Source: Bacteroidota bacterium
GTDB lineage: Bacteria; Bacteroidota; Bacteroidia; Palsa-965
Direction of reading: 5' to 3'
Assembly (NCBI GenBank): GCA_006218065.1
Contig: VBWE01000006.1
Span: 17,043-81,042, forward strand
DNA: 64,000 bases
The position numbers and the translations under genes are program-made. Positions 49,258 through 59,335 of the stretch are shown here, piece after piece (the stretch's first letter is position 1; every line of letters begins with the position of its first letter). The notes under the pieces are model-generated. The model had not been told where the DNA came from. It made no database searches and saw only the letters and a list, made by a program, of their open reading frames with translations.

Positions 49258-52200
49258 ATGAAACAGTACTTCAGAATTTCCATTGTCGTTATGATGACCA
49301 TGAACAGCTTCGGCATGCATGCACAGCAATGGTTCCAGGCTCCTTACCTGCAGACCAGGCAGGAAGGTGACAGTTATAATTTTTACGAAATCCGCGCGGC
49401 ATTCCATAAATATGAAGCGGAGCAGATAGAGAAGAACAAGTTGATGATGACCGATGAAGCGATTGGCAAAGGAGAAGATGCCGGTAAGGTTCCGGGCAGC
49501 AACCAGTTTCACCGCTGGGAATGGTTCAATGAACAGCGGGTTTTTCCTTCCGGCCAATTTCCTTCCGCCGGGCAGATACTGAGTGAATATGAAAAATTTG
49601 CTCCGTTCCGGGATGCTTCACGCGGCAGATCAAACAGCCCCAATTCCATAAGTACGATTACCGCGAACTGGATAAACCTCGGTGCCGCACAGGTTCCAGG
49701 CGGGAGTTCGGCAGGTACCGGGCGGGTGAACTGTATGGCTTTTATGCCCGGGAATTCAGCTACCATTTTTATCGGTACAGCCTGCGGCGGAGTCTGGAAA
49801 AGCACAAACAGCGGAGCATCCTGGTCGGTACTGAATACCGACCTGCTGCCATCCTTAAGCATCGCCAGCATTGCTATTGATCCCATCAATACAAATAATA
49901 TTTACATCGCTACCGGGGATAATTTTGCCGGCCTTCCCAACTATTTCAAAACCCTGCAGGGCCATTTCAGCGCCGGGGTGTACAAATCAACCGACGGCGG
50001 CCTCAGCTGGAATGTTACCGGGATGAGTTATACGCAGGCGCAGCTGATGTACATCCAGCAAATCATTATTGACCCGGTAACTCCATCCAAACTGCTGCTT
50101 ATTTCAAATACCGGCATCTTCAGATCAACGGATAGTGCGGCAACATGGACAAACGTCAAGCCCGGTAATTTTTACAGTATTGAATTCAACCCGCTCAACC
50201 AGAATGTGGTTTATGCAACCAACGGCCTTGGCTTATGGCGCTCCAATAACAACGGCCTTACCTGGGTATATAAGGGAGGTGGTTATCCTAACACAACAGC
50301 AGCACGGGTTACACTTGGCGTTACGCCGGCAGATACCAATTACATTTATTTATGGGGACCTTCTGCCGGCTTCAAAAAATCGGTAAACGGCGGAAATTCA
50401 TTCACCACGATGTCCAGCCCGGATGCGTTGACCAACCCTTACGGTTATTACGACAGGGCGGTAGCAGTTTCCAATACGAATGCCCTAGGGGTTCATACCG
50501 GCGGTTCCGGATCTGCCAAAACAGGCAATGGCGGATTGAGCTGGGCGCTTGGTTCCGATTATTCGAACTACCTGAATGCAAACTATATCCACCAGGATGT
50601 GAAGCGAATGAAATATGCGCCGGGTAGTGGCAGCACGCTGTATGCATTGACTGACGGCGGTATTTTTGTGACACAGGATGACGGCACAAACTGGACGAAT
50701 ATCAGTCACGGGTTACAAATAGCTGAAATCTATCGTGTAGCCAATAATCCTTTTAATGCCGACACCATTTATTATGGTACGCAGGATTGTGCAAGTATGC
50801 GTTGGGATGGTTCCTCCTCTACCGTTGCCCAGGTTTTCGGAAGCGACGGCATGCAACCCCTGGTGGATTATACCAATCCCCAGAATGTTTTTGTCTGCGC
50901 TCCCTACGGCAATCTTCAGAAATCAACCGACGGCGGAAATACGTTTGCGCTTGCATCACCCGGGCAATGTATGTGGATTGCACCGTATGCCATGAATCCG
51001 CTCAATCCCCAAACCATGTATATCGGGGCCAAACTGGCGGTCAAAAAATCACTCACCGGTGGCGTATTCTTAAGTTGGAACAACATTTCTACCGGCTGGA
51101 TTGACAGTGTTGTAGCCCTGGCTGTCACGAAGGCGGACACGAATTATATTTACGCAGCCAAACTCCGCGCAATAGTAAGATCTTCCGATGCTGGCCTTAC
51201 CTGGGATACCATTACGGGTACTTTACCTGTAAACATCAATATGCTTACCTCCACCGGTATTACGTATATCGCTGTCAGTTCCACCGATCCTCAGCGCGTT
51301 TATGTAACCATGTCCGGTTATGCTTCGGGAAATAAAGTATTCATGTCAACCAATGGAGGCAATACCTGGATCAACTACTCCGGTTCTTTGCCGAATGCCC
51401 CGGTGAATTGTATTACGTATGTTGACGGAAGTAATGATGGTGTTTACATCGGAACGGATTTCGGTGTGTTCTACCGCGATGGCGCTTCTTCCGACTGGAC
51501 ATCCTACAATACGGGTTTGCCCAATGTGATCGTGAACCATCTCGATATTTATTACGCAACTATGAAACTGCGGGCAGGAACTTACGGCAGGGGGCTCTGG
51601 GAATCGGATCTGCCCATGCCCGTCAGTTCATTTACGGCGAGCGCGACCTCGGTTTGTGAAGGAAGTACGATCGCGTTTACCGACCAGTCTTCGGTAGATC
51701 CCTCCACATGGAACTGGTCTTTCCCTGGCGGAAGTCCGGCATCATCAGCGCAGCAAAACCCGTCTGTGATTTTCAGTACTCCCGGAACATACACGATTAC
51801 TTTAACCGTGTCCAATGTAAACGGTACACATACTTCGTCGGCAGTCATTACGGTAAATGCCCTGCCCGCCGTACCAACTATTTCGGCAAACATGAATATC
51901 CTGGCTTCGGGTTCCGCCACGGGAAATCAATGGTATCTCAACTCGGTCATCATCCCCGGCGAAACAAATCAGAATTATACAGTAACACAGAATGGACTTT
52001 ACACCGTCGTAGTTACTGATTCAAATGGCTGTTCATCCACGTCGGCAGCGTATAATTTTCTCTCGACGGGTATTGAAAACATCCCGGGTGAAGAAGGTTT
52101 TGCCCTTGCCCCGAATCCGACCGATGGAAAGTTCAGCATCATCACATCGGGTACTCCTGCCGGAACGGTTAAGATTTTTAATGCCTTCGGACAGCTTGTT

Positions 52201-52317
52201 TATCAATCCGGCGATCTGAAGAAAGAAATTAATCTTACATCCTTCGCGAAAGGTCTTTACTCTGTCGAAGTCAGTTCGGAAGACCGGATATGGAAAAAGA
52301 AAATCGTTCTCCGTTGA
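49258..52317 (+). CDS. Large secreted BNR/VPS10-like propeller protein with PKD domain and T9SS sorting signal
   Basis: 1019 residues from ATG 49258; in-frame ATGs at 49225 and 49252 are alternatives. Signal peptide MKQYFRISIVVMMTMNSFGM before HAQQWF. Residues ~100-770 hold many BNR/sortilin-like repeats, each with a GVWKSTNSGASWSVL or GVYKSTDGGLSWN motif, forming one or two beta-propellers. A PKD domain follows (TSVCEGSTIAFTDQSSVDPS ... WNWSFPGGSP), then an Ig-like segment and a T9SS type A sorting domain (LAPNPTDGKFSI ... GLYSVEVSSE ... KIVLR). Probably a cell-surface glycan-binding or adhesin protein, or a sialidase-like glycoside hydrolase; no catalytic residues are evident. Confidence 0.88.
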   Translation: MKQYFRISIVVMMTMNSFGMHAQQWFQAPYLQTRQEGDSYNFYEIRAAFHKYEAEQIEKNKLMMTDEAIGKGEDAGKVPGSNQFHRWEWFNEQRVFPSGQFPSAGQILSEYEKFAPFRDASRGRSNSPNSISTITANWINLGAAQVPGGSSAGTGRVNCMAFMPGNSATIFIGTACGGVWKSTNSGASWSVLNTDLLPSLSIASIAIDPINTNNIYIATGDNFAGLPNYFKTLQGHFSAGVYKSTDGGLSWNVTGMSYTQAQLMYIQQIIIDPVTPSKLLLISNTGIFRSTDSAATWTNVKPGNFYSIEFNPLNQNVVYATNGLGLWRSNNNGLTWVYKGGGYPNTTAARVTLGVTPADTNYIYLWGPSAGFKKSVNGGNSFTTMSSPDALTNPYGYYDRAVAVSNTNALGVHTGGSGSAKTGNGGLSWALGSDYSNYLNANYIHQDVKRMKYAPGSGSTLYALTDGGIFVTQDDGTNWTNISHGLQIAEIYRVANNPFNADTIYYGTQDCASMRWDGSSSTVAQVFGSDGMQPLVDYTNPQNVFVCAPYGNLQKSTDGGNTFALASPGQCMWIAPYAMNPLNPQTMYIGAKLAVKKSLTGGVFLSWNNISTGWIDSVVALAVTKADTNYIYAAKLRAIVRSSDAGLTWDTITGTLPVNINMLTSTGITYIAVSSTDPQRVYVTMSGYASGNKVFMSTNGGNTWINYSGSLPNAPVNCITYVDGSNDGVYIGTDFGVFYRDGASSDWTSYNTGLPNVIVNHLDIYYATMKLRAGTYGRGLWESDLPMPVSSFTASATSVCEGSTIAFTDQSSVDPSTWNWSFPGGSPASSAQQNPSVIFSTPGTYTITLTVSNVNGTHTSSAVITVNALPAVPTISANMNILASGSATGNQWYLNSVIIPGETNQNYTVTQNGLYTVVVTDSNGCSSTSAAYNFLSTGIENIPGEEGFALAPNPTDGKFSIITSGTPAGTVKIFNAFGQLVYQSGDLKKEINLTSFAKGLYSVEVSSEDRIWKKKIVLR

Positions 52318-52334
52318 TTTGTTCGATGAAACAG

Positions 52335-52393
52335 TTGTGATGCCGGGTGCCGGTTTTCGAAATTATTTGAAAATCGGCATTCGGCGTTCACAA
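52335..52393. repeat. Inverted repeat with G-U pairs between convergent genes
   Basis: Arms ttgtgatgccgggtgccggt (from 52335) and the complementary stretch ending at 52393 pair almost completely when transcribed on the plus strand: three apparent mismatches are all G opposite T. It separates the T9SS gene and the FabH-like gene and probably terminates both. Confidence 0.65.
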
Positions 52394-52401
52394 TTCGAAA
52401 C

Positions 52402-53454
52402 TCACTTATAAATAATCTCGGTACAAACTAAGTTTTCCGTCTCCACGCTCGCTGTTCCCCACGAAAGACCCACGCCGAAACCGGACAAAAGCCAGCGTTT
52501 CTTCCCGCTTACCTGTTCGGGCTTGAGTGTATTGATGGTCAGCGGAATAGAAGCGGAACTGGTATTCCCGAACTGCCCGAGGGAATACGGAACTTTCTCG
52601 GCAGGAATTTTCAGCTTTTTCCGGATCGTTTCGTTCATCAGCAAGTTGGCCTGGTGAAAAACGAAATAGTCGAACGACCCGGTATCTGCCTGGCAATATT
52701 GTATGAGCGCGGAAATATTCGGCGGCGCTTCGCGGACGGAAAAATTAAAAACGTCGAGCCCGTTCAGCCAGAGATTTCCGCGGCTGCGGATAATGCCTTT
52801 ATCGACTTCCGATTCGACATAGGTGTTTTCATCCGGGCGCTGGCGTACTCCGCCGTCCGGCAGGATGATGGCCTGGTAACCCGATCCGTCGCTCTGCAGG
52901 TTGAAATACATCGCCGGTGCGGATGGATCGTATTCCAGCGCAGTCACGGTCCCTGCATCCCCGAAAAGCGGGTAGGTGCTTTTGTCTTTATAATTGAGCG
53001 AAAGAGTCGAAATATCACCGGCCATCAGCAAAGCTTTCCGGAAACCGCCGGTCGCGATCATGGACGATATGGCCGAAAGCCCGTACACATAGCCGCTGCA
53101 GCCCAGCCCGATATCGAATGCTGCGCAGGTTTTCGGAAGACCCAGCCGGTCTTGTAGTATAATAGCCGTGGAAGGCAGGATATAATCCCGCGACTGTGAA
53201 ACAAAAACAAGCAGGTCGATCTCGTCTTTTTTCCAGCCGAGTTTTTTTAACAGCAGTTCCGCAGCATCCAGGCAAAGGTCGGAAGTCGCTACACCTTTAT
53301 CCGCTACATGCCTGCCGTCGATCCCGGTAGTCTTGATCAGCATGCGGCGTTCATCCTCGCTGATCCAGTCATAATCGCGGTTATATTCCTTGCGGGAAGG
53401 CACACAGGATGAGATTCCCGCCATCCGCACATGATGAACCGCGAAGACTGCCAT
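52402..53454 (-). CDS. FabH-like 3-oxoacyl-ACP synthase III (copy 2)
   Basis: 350 residues. Thiolase-fold condensing enzyme with intact triad: Cys119 (GLGCSGYVYGL), His267 (FVFHQAN) and Asn297 (GNTSSAS). The N-terminus FAVHHVRMAGISSCVPSRKE is like FabH paralogues in O-antigen and capsule clusters. It condenses an acyl-CoA with malonyl-ACP or transfers an acyl group using the neighbouring carrier. Its start is only one base from the ACP stop, so the FabH-ACP-FabH block is one operon. Confidence 0.92.
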   Translation of the reverse strand: MAVFAVHHVRMAGISSCVPSRKEYNRDYDWISEDERRMLIKTTGIDGRHVADKGVATSDLCLDAAELLLKKLGWKKDEIDLLVFVSQSRDYILPSTAIILQDRLGLPKTCAAFDIGLGCSGYVYGLSAISSMIATGGFRKALLMAGDISTLSLNYKDKSTYPLFGDAGTVTALEYDPSAPAMYFNLQSDGSGYQAIILPDGGVRQRPDENTYVESEVDKGIIRSRGNLWLNGLDVFNFSVREAPPNISALIQYCQADTGSFDYFVFHQANLLMNETIRKKLKIPAEKVPYSLGQFGNTSSASIPLTINTLKPEQVSGKKRWLLSGFGVGLSWGTASVETENLVCTEIIYK

Positions 53455-53455
53455 T

Positions 53456-53686
53456 TTATATGCGACTTTTTACCACTGAGTATAGGTCATTCACCGTATT
53501 GCAGCTGCGCAGGTCTTCGCCGGTAAGCGTTACATTATAGTCGGTTTCGCAAAGTGCAATGATGATCAGCGCGTGCATCGAACTCCATTCGGGAAGCTGC
53601 CGGTAGCTGGTATCGGGCTTCAGAACTCCTTTCGGCAGTTCTTCGATCTCGTTTTCGATCTTTTGGATAAACTCGTCGATTGACAT
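53456..53686 (-). CDS. Acyl carrier protein
   Basis: 76 residues from ATG 53686; the frame is open farther upstream, but that part overlaps the neighbouring FabH gene in another frame and has no carrier-protein features. Ser36 in LPEWSSMHAL is the expected phosphopantetheine site, with SSM in place of DSL as in O-antigen-type carriers. Helix I is DEFIQKIENEIEELPKG. It probably serves the two flanking FabH-like enzymes as a dedicated carrier distinct from the fatty-acid ACP. Confidence 0.88.
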   Translation of the reverse strand: MSIDEFIQKIENEIEELPKGVLKPDTSYRQLPEWSSMHALIIIALCETDYNVTLTGEDLRSCNTVNDLYSVVKSRI

Positions 53687-53733
53687 ACGTGTATTGTGCT
53701 TGCTACTGTAAAAGTAAGAAATTTCGCCCGCCG

Positions 53734-54741
53734 TCAGGTTTGCATGATGCAGGACGCCCACGAAAGCCCGGTGCCGAACCCGGCTAGCAGCACGCGCATC
53801 CCCGGTTTCAGGCGGCCCTGGAGCTTCGCCTCGTACAGCGCGATCGGGATACTGGAAGCAACCGTATTCCCGAAACGATCCATGCAATGCACGAATTTTT
53901 CTTCGGGAATGTTCATTTTTTTCCGGATCGTTTCATTCAGGTAAACATTCGCCTGGTGGAAAACGAAAAGATCGATATCGGCTGGTTCCAGTCCCGCTTT
54001 GGCAATAACGTCGTTCACCATGGCCGGTACGGTTTTCAGGGTGAAAAGCAGGACGCCGGTTCCGTCCATGTGAAAATTGGCGCGGCTGGTCGTGTTGCCG
54101 TATTCATCCGTGATATCGTCGTAAGAATGTTCGCTGATCGGGTTGCGGGCATGGCCGTCGCGGACGATGATCTTTTCGTGGCCTTTTCCGTCGGTGCCGT
54201 AGCTGAACGGACCGATATCGCGCCCGCCGGTACCGGCTGTAACCAGCGTGGCCGCAGCCCCATCGCCGAAAATGAACCAGGAACTGCGGTCGCGTTCATG
54301 GAAGGTATGGCTGAGCACCGAGGTCGTGATAAACAGTACGTTTTTCGCGCCCATGCTTTCAATCATGCCTTTGGAAATGCCGAGCCCGTAAACGTAGCCG
54401 CTGCAGCCGAGGTTATAATCGAAGGCGCCGCAATGGCGGTTCAGCTTCAACCGTTCCTGCAGCACACAGGCGGTTGTTGGCGTATAATAATCAGGTTCGT
54501 TGATGCAAAGCACCAGGAAATCGATACTTGCGCGGTCGATGCCGTGTTCGCTGAAAAGTTTTTCGGCGGCGGCAAAAGCAAGGTCGGAGGCGGTTTCATC
54601 CTTGCGGGCGATATGCCTTTCGCGCACGCCCACCTTTTCGAGCGCGGTGCCCCGGGCCTCCGGGAAACGGGCGTAATATTCCTCGTTTCCGAGCAGGCGT
54701 TCGGGCAGGTAATAGCTGATGGCGGAAATAACTGCTGGCAT
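53734..54741 (-). CDS. FabH-like 3-oxoacyl-ACP synthase III (copy 1)
   Basis: 335 residues. Triad Cys113 (LGCSGYVYGL), His262 (VFHQAN) and Asn292 (GNTVASS) is intact, and FIFGDGAAATLV is the usual FGDGA loop. It resembles copy 2 most around the active site (HQAN-x3-NETIRKK). Two FabH-like enzymes with one ACP point to a specialised short acyl chain, for example a hydroxyacyl or ketoacyl group for a surface sugar or a small metabolite. First gene of the operon; the ACP follows after 47 nt. Confidence 0.92.
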   Translation of the reverse strand: MPAVISAISYYLPERLLGNEEYYARFPEARGTALEKVGVRERHIARKDETASDLAFAAAEKLFSEHGIDRASIDFLVLCINEPDYYTPTTACVLQERLKLNRHCGAFDYNLGCSGYVYGLGISKGMIESMGAKNVLFITTSVLSHTFHERDRSSWFIFGDGAAATLVTAGTGGRDIGPFSYGTDGKGHEKIIVRDGHARNPISEHSYDDITDEYGNTTSRANFHMDGTGVLLFTLKTVPAMVNDVIAKAGLEPADIDLFVFHQANVYLNETIRKKMNIPEEKFVHCMDRFGNTVASSIPIALYEAKLQGRLKPGMRVLLAGFGTGLSWASCIMQT

Positions 54742-54910
54742 GATCTGCCTGTAAAAATACGCTTTTCGGCAGCTTCACGAACACAGAACTACGATGGTTG
54801 CGGTGAACATGCTGAAACCGGAATCACTTAGTAAAAAATAGCCGACAGTTATACCGGCAGTGCTGCACGGGTTATTGTGCTTCCGCATATTCGCATGAAT
54901 TCCGATTCCC

Positions 54911-55621
54911 ATGAAGCGATTGATTTTCCTGCTGCTTTTTTCTTCCGCAGCGCACGCACAAAACACGGATACGTTATTTCGTAAAAACGAGGAATGTGGA
55001 AAGCTTTACGTGCTGGACAAGCCGGAAAACTGGCGTCCGCATGTGCTGATCGACACCGTGAAATGGGATCCGCACACCAACCTGTATGTGATTGATTCGC
55101 TCAAAAAATCGCGCGTGTATTTCTGCCGTATGGTTGATGAAGCGACCTGCGTGCTGGTACTGTTTAACGGAAAGGAATGGTTACTGCGCGAAGTGGGCCA
55201 GGGCATGGGTTTGTATTCGGATATAAGTCTCGATACAGCCGAGATCGACGGCAGGCCCGGGGCGGAAATCGTGCTTCGCTGGACTTACAGGTGGTCGCAT
55301 ACCTGCGCGATGTATGCCAACGAGGATCAGAAAAAGTACCTCACGATTCTCGACCCGAAATCGTGCGATGTTTTACTCCACATCGCAATCGCATCCGATA
55401 CCCGTTACTCCGACAGCGAAACGCCCAATGATCCGAGCTGGTGCAGCAGGAGATATACAGTCCGCATGGGGCCGGGATGGATTTCCTGCTATCGCCGTCC
55501 CGATCGCGGCAGCGTGGACAGATACACCTTTGCTGCACCCGATTGCGGCTGTACTTTGCCCGAAGGAACCTTCACCTGGCGTGGAAATACCTGGGTCAGG
55601 CTCAAAAACAGGCAGGACTGA
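54911..55621 (+). CDS. Secreted protein of unknown function
   Basis: 236 residues, signal peptide MKRLIFLLLFSSAAHA before QNTD. The mature part is beta-rich with about eight cysteines (CGKLYVL, YFCRMVDEATCVLVLF, HTCAMYAN, KSCDVLLH, WCSRRYTV, SCYRR, CGCTLPEG), which may form disulfides in the periplasm. I recognise no family. It lies alone before the ribosomal operon; the 170 nt upstream hold no clear promoter. Confidence 0.8.
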   Translation: MKRLIFLLLFSSAAHAQNTDTLFRKNEECGKLYVLDKPENWRPHVLIDTVKWDPHTNLYVIDSLKKSRVYFCRMVDEATCVLVLFNGKEWLLREVGQGMGLYSDISLDTAEIDGRPGAEIVLRWTYRWSHTCAMYANEDQKKYLTILDPKSCDVLLHIAIASDTRYSDSETPNDPSWCSRRYTVRMGPGWISCYRRPDRGSVDRYTFAAPDCGCTLPEGTFTWRGNTWVRLKNRQD

Positions 55622-55791
55622 TAAATCCCTTCGGCAGAATCACCGGAACAGGTTGATGACGGGTGTTTTTGGGCTCTTTTTTGGTTAAAACCCACCCCTC
55701 TTTTCATACCCGCTCAAGGTCTTTTTTTTGCTCCTCCCGGCTTCCCCTCCAAACCCTTGTAAAATCAAGAAAAAAATATTTTAACGACCTG

Positions 55792-55820
55792 TTGTTTATA
55801 TTAAATAATTTGTACCTTTG
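55792..55820 (+). promoter_or_regulatory. Promoter of the str-S10 ribosomal operon
   Basis: TTG (55792-55794), 18-nt spacer, TACCTTTG (55813-55820): near-perfect Bacteroidota consensus. The leader to rpsL is about 70 nt and A-rich. Confidence 0.85.
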
Positions 55821-55892
55821 CCGTCCCCAAAAACCGTGGTTTTGGGTAATACCTATTTGATAACAAACTGAGAATCAACTAAAAATAACAAA

Positions 55893-56294
55893 ATGCCGAC
55901 GATTCAGCAGCTCATTCGCAAAGGCCGTTATTCCGCTACCAACCGAAGCAAATCGGCTGCGCTTGACGCATGTCCGCAAAAACGTGGAATCTGCACGCGT
56001 GTTTACACCACTACCCCGAAGAAGCCGAATTCCGCTCTTCGTAAAGTGGCCAAAGTGCGCCTCACGAACAAGCTTGAAGTAATTGCCTACATCCCGGGCG
56101 AAGGACACAACCTGCAGGAACACTCGATCGTCCTGGTTCGCGGTGGTCGTGTAAAAGATCTTCCCGGTGTTCGTTACCACATCGTTCGTGGTGCACTCGA
56201 CACGGCCGGTGTTGAAGGACGTAACCAGCGTCGTTCGAAATACGGAACCAAGAAACCGAAAGCCGGCGCTGCTGCTAAAGCCGCCAAAAAATAA
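55893..56294 (+). CDS. rpsL: 30S ribosomal protein S12
   Basis: 133 residues. Hallmarks [20 protein letters not shown] and [17 protein letters not shown] are intact; the lysine in TPKKPNS, which is altered in many streptomycin-resistant mutants, is the wild-type residue. S12 lies at the decoding centre of the 30S subunit. First gene of the operon, preceded by an A-rich, Shine-Dalgarno-free leader. The C-terminus has the extended Lys/Ala tail usual in Bacteroidota (GAAAKAAKK). Confidence 0.98.
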   Translation: MPTIQQLIRKGRYSATNRSKSAALDACPQKRGICTRVYTTTPKKPNSALRKVAKVRLTNKLEVIAYIPGEGHNLQEHSIVLVRGGRVKDLPGVRYHIVRGALDTAGVEGRNQRRSKYGTKKPKAGAAAKAAKK

Positions 56295-56328
56295 CGGATA
56301 TAAAACATTACGATTACGTAAATAAGTC

Positions 56329-56796
56329 ATGAGAAAGACCAGAGCCAAGAAACGCCCCCTGCTGCCCGATCCGAAATTCGGCGACACCATGGTGACACGT
56401 TTTGTAAACAGCCTGATGTATTCCGGCGGCAAACAGAAAGCATACAAGCTGTTCTACGATGCCATCGAAATCGTTCAGAAACGTACTGAACAGGACGGCC
56501 TCGAAACCTGGAGAAAAGCCCTTACCAATGTGATGCCGAACGTCGAAGTTCGCAGCCGTCGTGTCGGTGGAGCTACCTTCCAGATTCCGCAGGAAATCCG
56601 TGCAGAACGCAAAGTAGCCCTGGGGATCAAATGGCTGGTGGGTTATTCCCGCGACCGCAACGAGAAATCAATGGCCGCTAAACTGGCTGCTGAAATCGTT
56701 GCCGCTGCAAAAGAAGAAGGTTCAGCTTTCAAAAAGAAAGAAGATACGCACCGTATGGCTGAAGCAAACAAAGCGTATTCACATTTCCGTTTCTAA
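56329..56796 (+). CDS. rpsG: 30S ribosomal protein S7
   Basis: 155 residues, the usual bacterial length. RKTRAKKRPLLPDPKFGDTM and SRRVGGATFQIPQEIRAERK identify S7, which nucleates the 3' domain of 16S rRNA and contacts the E site. It lies 34 nt after rpsL and 30 nt before fusA. In many bacteria S7 represses this operon; the sequence does not show whether it does here. Confidence 0.98.
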   Translation: MRKTRAKKRPLLPDPKFGDTMVTRFVNSLMYSGGKQKAYKLFYDAIEIVQKRTEQDGLETWRKALTNVMPNVEVRSRRVGGATFQIPQEIRAERKVALGIKWLVGYSRDRNEKSMAAKLAAEIVAAAKEEGSAFKKKEDTHRMAEANKAYSHFRF

Positions 56797-56826
56797 GCTG
56801 CTATATAATAAAGACAACGAAGAGCT

Positions 56827-58950
56827 ATGAGCGACCTTAAGTATACACGCAATATTGGTATCGCCGCCCACATCGACGCCGGTAAGACTACGACTACCGA
56901 GCGTATCCTGTATTATGCAGGTGTGAACCACAAAATCGGTGAGGTTCATGATGGAGCAGCTACTATGGACTGGATGGTGCAGGAGCAGGAGCGTGGTATC
57001 ACGATCACTTCAGCCGCAACGACTTGTTTCTGGAACTACCGCGGGAACAAATACAAAATGAACATCATCGATACCCCCGGACACGTGGACTTTACCGTCG
57101 AGGTAAACCGTTCGCTGCGTGTACTGGACGGTCTCGTATTCCTTTTCTCTTCGGTTGACGGTGTTGAACCGCAGTCGGAAACCAACTGGCGCCTGGCTAA
57201 CAACTATAACGTTACCCGCCTCGGTTTTGTAAATAAAATGGACCGCGCCGGCGCCGACTTCCTCAACGTAGTGAAGCAGGTGCGCGAAGTTCTGGGCGGC
57301 AACCCGCTGCCCCTCCAGCTCCCCATCGGCGCTGAAGAAAACTTCAAAGGCGTAGTCGACCTGGTAAATAACCGGGGTATCGTTTGGAACGACGCCGACC
57401 AGGGCATGACATTCGAAGAAGTTCCCATCCCGGCCGACATGGTCGAGGATGTGAAAGAGTGGCGCGAAAAGCTGCTCGAATCCATCGCCGAGTTTGATGA
57501 CAAACTGATGGAAAAATATTTTGAAGACCCGAATTCCATCACCGAAACCGAAATCCTTACTGCGCTCCGCAAAGCCTGCGTAGCCAATAAAGTGGTTCCG
57601 ATGTTCTGCGGTTCGGCCTTCAAAAACAAAGGCGTTCAGACCATGCTCGATTACGTGATGGAACTGATGCCTTCGCCGATGGACAAAGAAAGCATTACCG
57701 GCACGAACCCGGATACGGAAGAAGAAGTTACCCGTAAACCCGATGTAAACGAACCCTTCACAGCACTTGCATTCAAAATCGCTACAGATCCCTTCGTTGG
57801 TCGCCTCGCATATTTCCGCGCATATTCCGGCCGCCTCGATTCGGGATCTTATGTTTTAAATACGCGTTCGGGCAACAAAGAACGTATCTCCCGTATCTTC
57901 CAGATGCATGCCAACAAACAGAACCAGATCCCGTTCATCGAAGCGGGTGATATCGGCGCTGCCGTAGGCTTTAAAGACATCAAGACCGGTGATACCCTTT
58001 GCGATGAAAATCACCCGATCGTACTTGAAGCGATGAACTTCCCCGAGCCGGTTATCGGTCTCGCCGTGGAGCCCAAAACACAGGCCGACCTCGATAAGCT
58101 CGGCAGTGCGCTGGCCAAGCTCCAGGAAGAAGATCCCACTTTCCACGTGAAGTCGGATGAAGAAACTGCGCAGACCATCATCAGCGGTATGGGTGAACTT
58201 CACCTCGAAATCATCGTTGACCGCCTGCGTCGTGAATTCAAAGTAGAAATCAACCAGGGCGCTCCCCAGGTAAACTATAAAGAAGCCATCAACGGCAAAA
58301 CCGAACACCGCGAAGTATATAAGAAGCAGACCGGTGGACGCGGTAAGTTCGCGGATATCAAAGTGATCATCTCGCAGGTTGACGCTGATTTTGAAATTAC
58401 CGACAAGAACCAGGGGCTACAGTTCGAGAACGAGATCACCGGCGGTAACATCCCGCGTGAATTCATCCCCGCAGTGGAAAAAGGTTTCAAAGCGGCTATG
58501 GTAAACGGCGTACTTGCCGGCTACCCGCTGCAGACTTTGAAAGTGGAACTCATCGACGGTTCTTTCCACGCGGTCGACTCCGATTCACTTTCGTTTGAAA
58601 TCTGCGCCAAGACTGCATACCGCGAAGCGCTTCCGAAATGTTCGCCCGTGATTCTCGAGCCGATCATGAAAGTGGAAGTGGTTACGCCCGAGCAGAACAT
58701 GGGCGACGTGGTAGGCGATCTTAACCGCCGCCGCGGAATCGTGGAAGGCATGGACGGCCGCGCAGGTTCGCAGGTCATCAAGGCAAAAGTTCCGCTGTCT
58801 GAAATGTTCGGTTACGTAACCCAGTTGCGTACCATTACTTCGGGCCGCGCTTCCTCTACTATGGAATTCTCTCATTATGCCGAAGTGCCGCGCAACATGG
58901 CTGACGAAGTCATCGCAAAAGCCAAAGGCAAAAAAGCTGAAAAAGTATAA
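56827..58950 (+). CDS. fusA: Translation elongation factor G
   Basis: 707 residues with all five domains. GTP-binding motifs: [16 protein letters not shown] (G1), [15 protein letters not shown] (G2), DTPGHVDF (G3) and NKMDRAG (G4). Domain IV ([20 protein letters not shown]) and the C-terminal [20 protein letters not shown] are intact. It drives translocation on the ribosome and recycling. No tuf gene follows; the next gene is rpsJ, so tuf is elsewhere, as is usual in Bacteroidota. Confidence 0.98.
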   Translation: MSDLKYTRNIGIAAHIDAGKTTTTERILYYAGVNHKIGEVHDGAATMDWMVQEQERGITITSAATTCFWNYRGNKYKMNIIDTPGHVDFTVEVNRSLRVLDGLVFLFSSVDGVEPQSETNWRLANNYNVTRLGFVNKMDRAGADFLNVVKQVREVLGGNPLPLQLPIGAEENFKGVVDLVNNRGIVWNDADQGMTFEEVPIPADMVEDVKEWREKLLESIAEFDDKLMEKYFEDPNSITETEILTALRKACVANKVVPMFCGSAFKNKGVQTMLDYVMELMPSPMDKESITGTNPDTEEEVTRKPDVNEPFTALAFKIATDPFVGRLAYFRAYSGRLDSGSYVLNTRSGNKERISRIFQMHANKQNQIPFIEAGDIGAAVGFKDIKTGDTLCDENHPIVLEAMNFPEPVIGLAVEPKTQADLDKLGSALAKLQEEDPTFHVKSDEETAQTIISGMGELHLEIIVDRLRREFKVEINQGAPQVNYKEAINGKTEHREVYKKQTGGRGKFADIKVIISQVDADFEITDKNQGLQFENEITGGNIPREFIPAVEKGFKAAMVNGVLAGYPLQTLKVELIDGSFHAVDSDSLSFEICAKTAYREALPKCSPVILEPIMKVEVVTPEQNMGDVVGDLNRRRGIVEGMDGRAGSQVIKAKVPLSEMFGYVTQLRTITSGRASSTMEFSHYAEVPRNMADEVIAKAKGKKAEKV

Positions 58951-58979
58951 CTACGAATCAATCGCGATAAAACAAGAAT

Positions 58980-59288
58980 ATGAGCCAGAAAATCAGGATC
59001 AAACTGAAATCGTACGACTACAACCTCGTTGACAAGTCGGCCGAGAAGATCGTGAAAACCGTTAAGGCCACGGGCGCCGTTGTCAGCGGACCTATTCCGC
59101 TGCCCACGCACAAGCGCATTTTTACTGTGCTGCGTTCGCCTCACGTAAACAAAAAAGCACGTGAGCAGTTTCAGCTCAGCAGCTACAAGCGCCTGCTGGA
59201 CATCTACAGCTCGACTTCGAAAACGGTTGATGCGTTGATGAAACTCGAACTGCCCAGCGGTGTTGAAGTTGAAATCAAAGTTCCTTAA
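58980..59288 (+). CDS. rpsJ: 30S ribosomal protein S10
   Basis: 102 residues, typical length. [20 protein letters not shown] at the N-terminus and [20 protein letters not shown] in the NusE/S10 loop are conserved. S10 also acts as NusE in antitermination. First gene of the S10 part of the operon, 29 nt after fusA, with no separate promoter visible. Confidence 0.98.
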   Translation: MSQKIRIKLKSYDYNLVDKSAEKIVKTVKATGAVVSGPIPLPTHKRIFTVLRSPHVNKKAREQFQLSSYKRLLDIYSSTSKTVDALMKLELPSGVEVEIKVP

Positions 59289-59335
59289 TCGCGCGGCTCA
59301 ATTTAACTCAGTAATCTAAAAACACCGTACATAAA

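Noticed and set aside
53687-53887. N-terminal extension of the acyl carrier protein
   Set aside because: The extra 67 residues overlap the FabH gene in another frame and look like its shadow; MSIDEFIQK is the natural carrier-protein start.
55622-55791. Terminator or ribosomal-protein leader hairpin before rpsL
   Set aside because: T-rich stretches and gggt/accc words are present, but I could not find a convincing stem.
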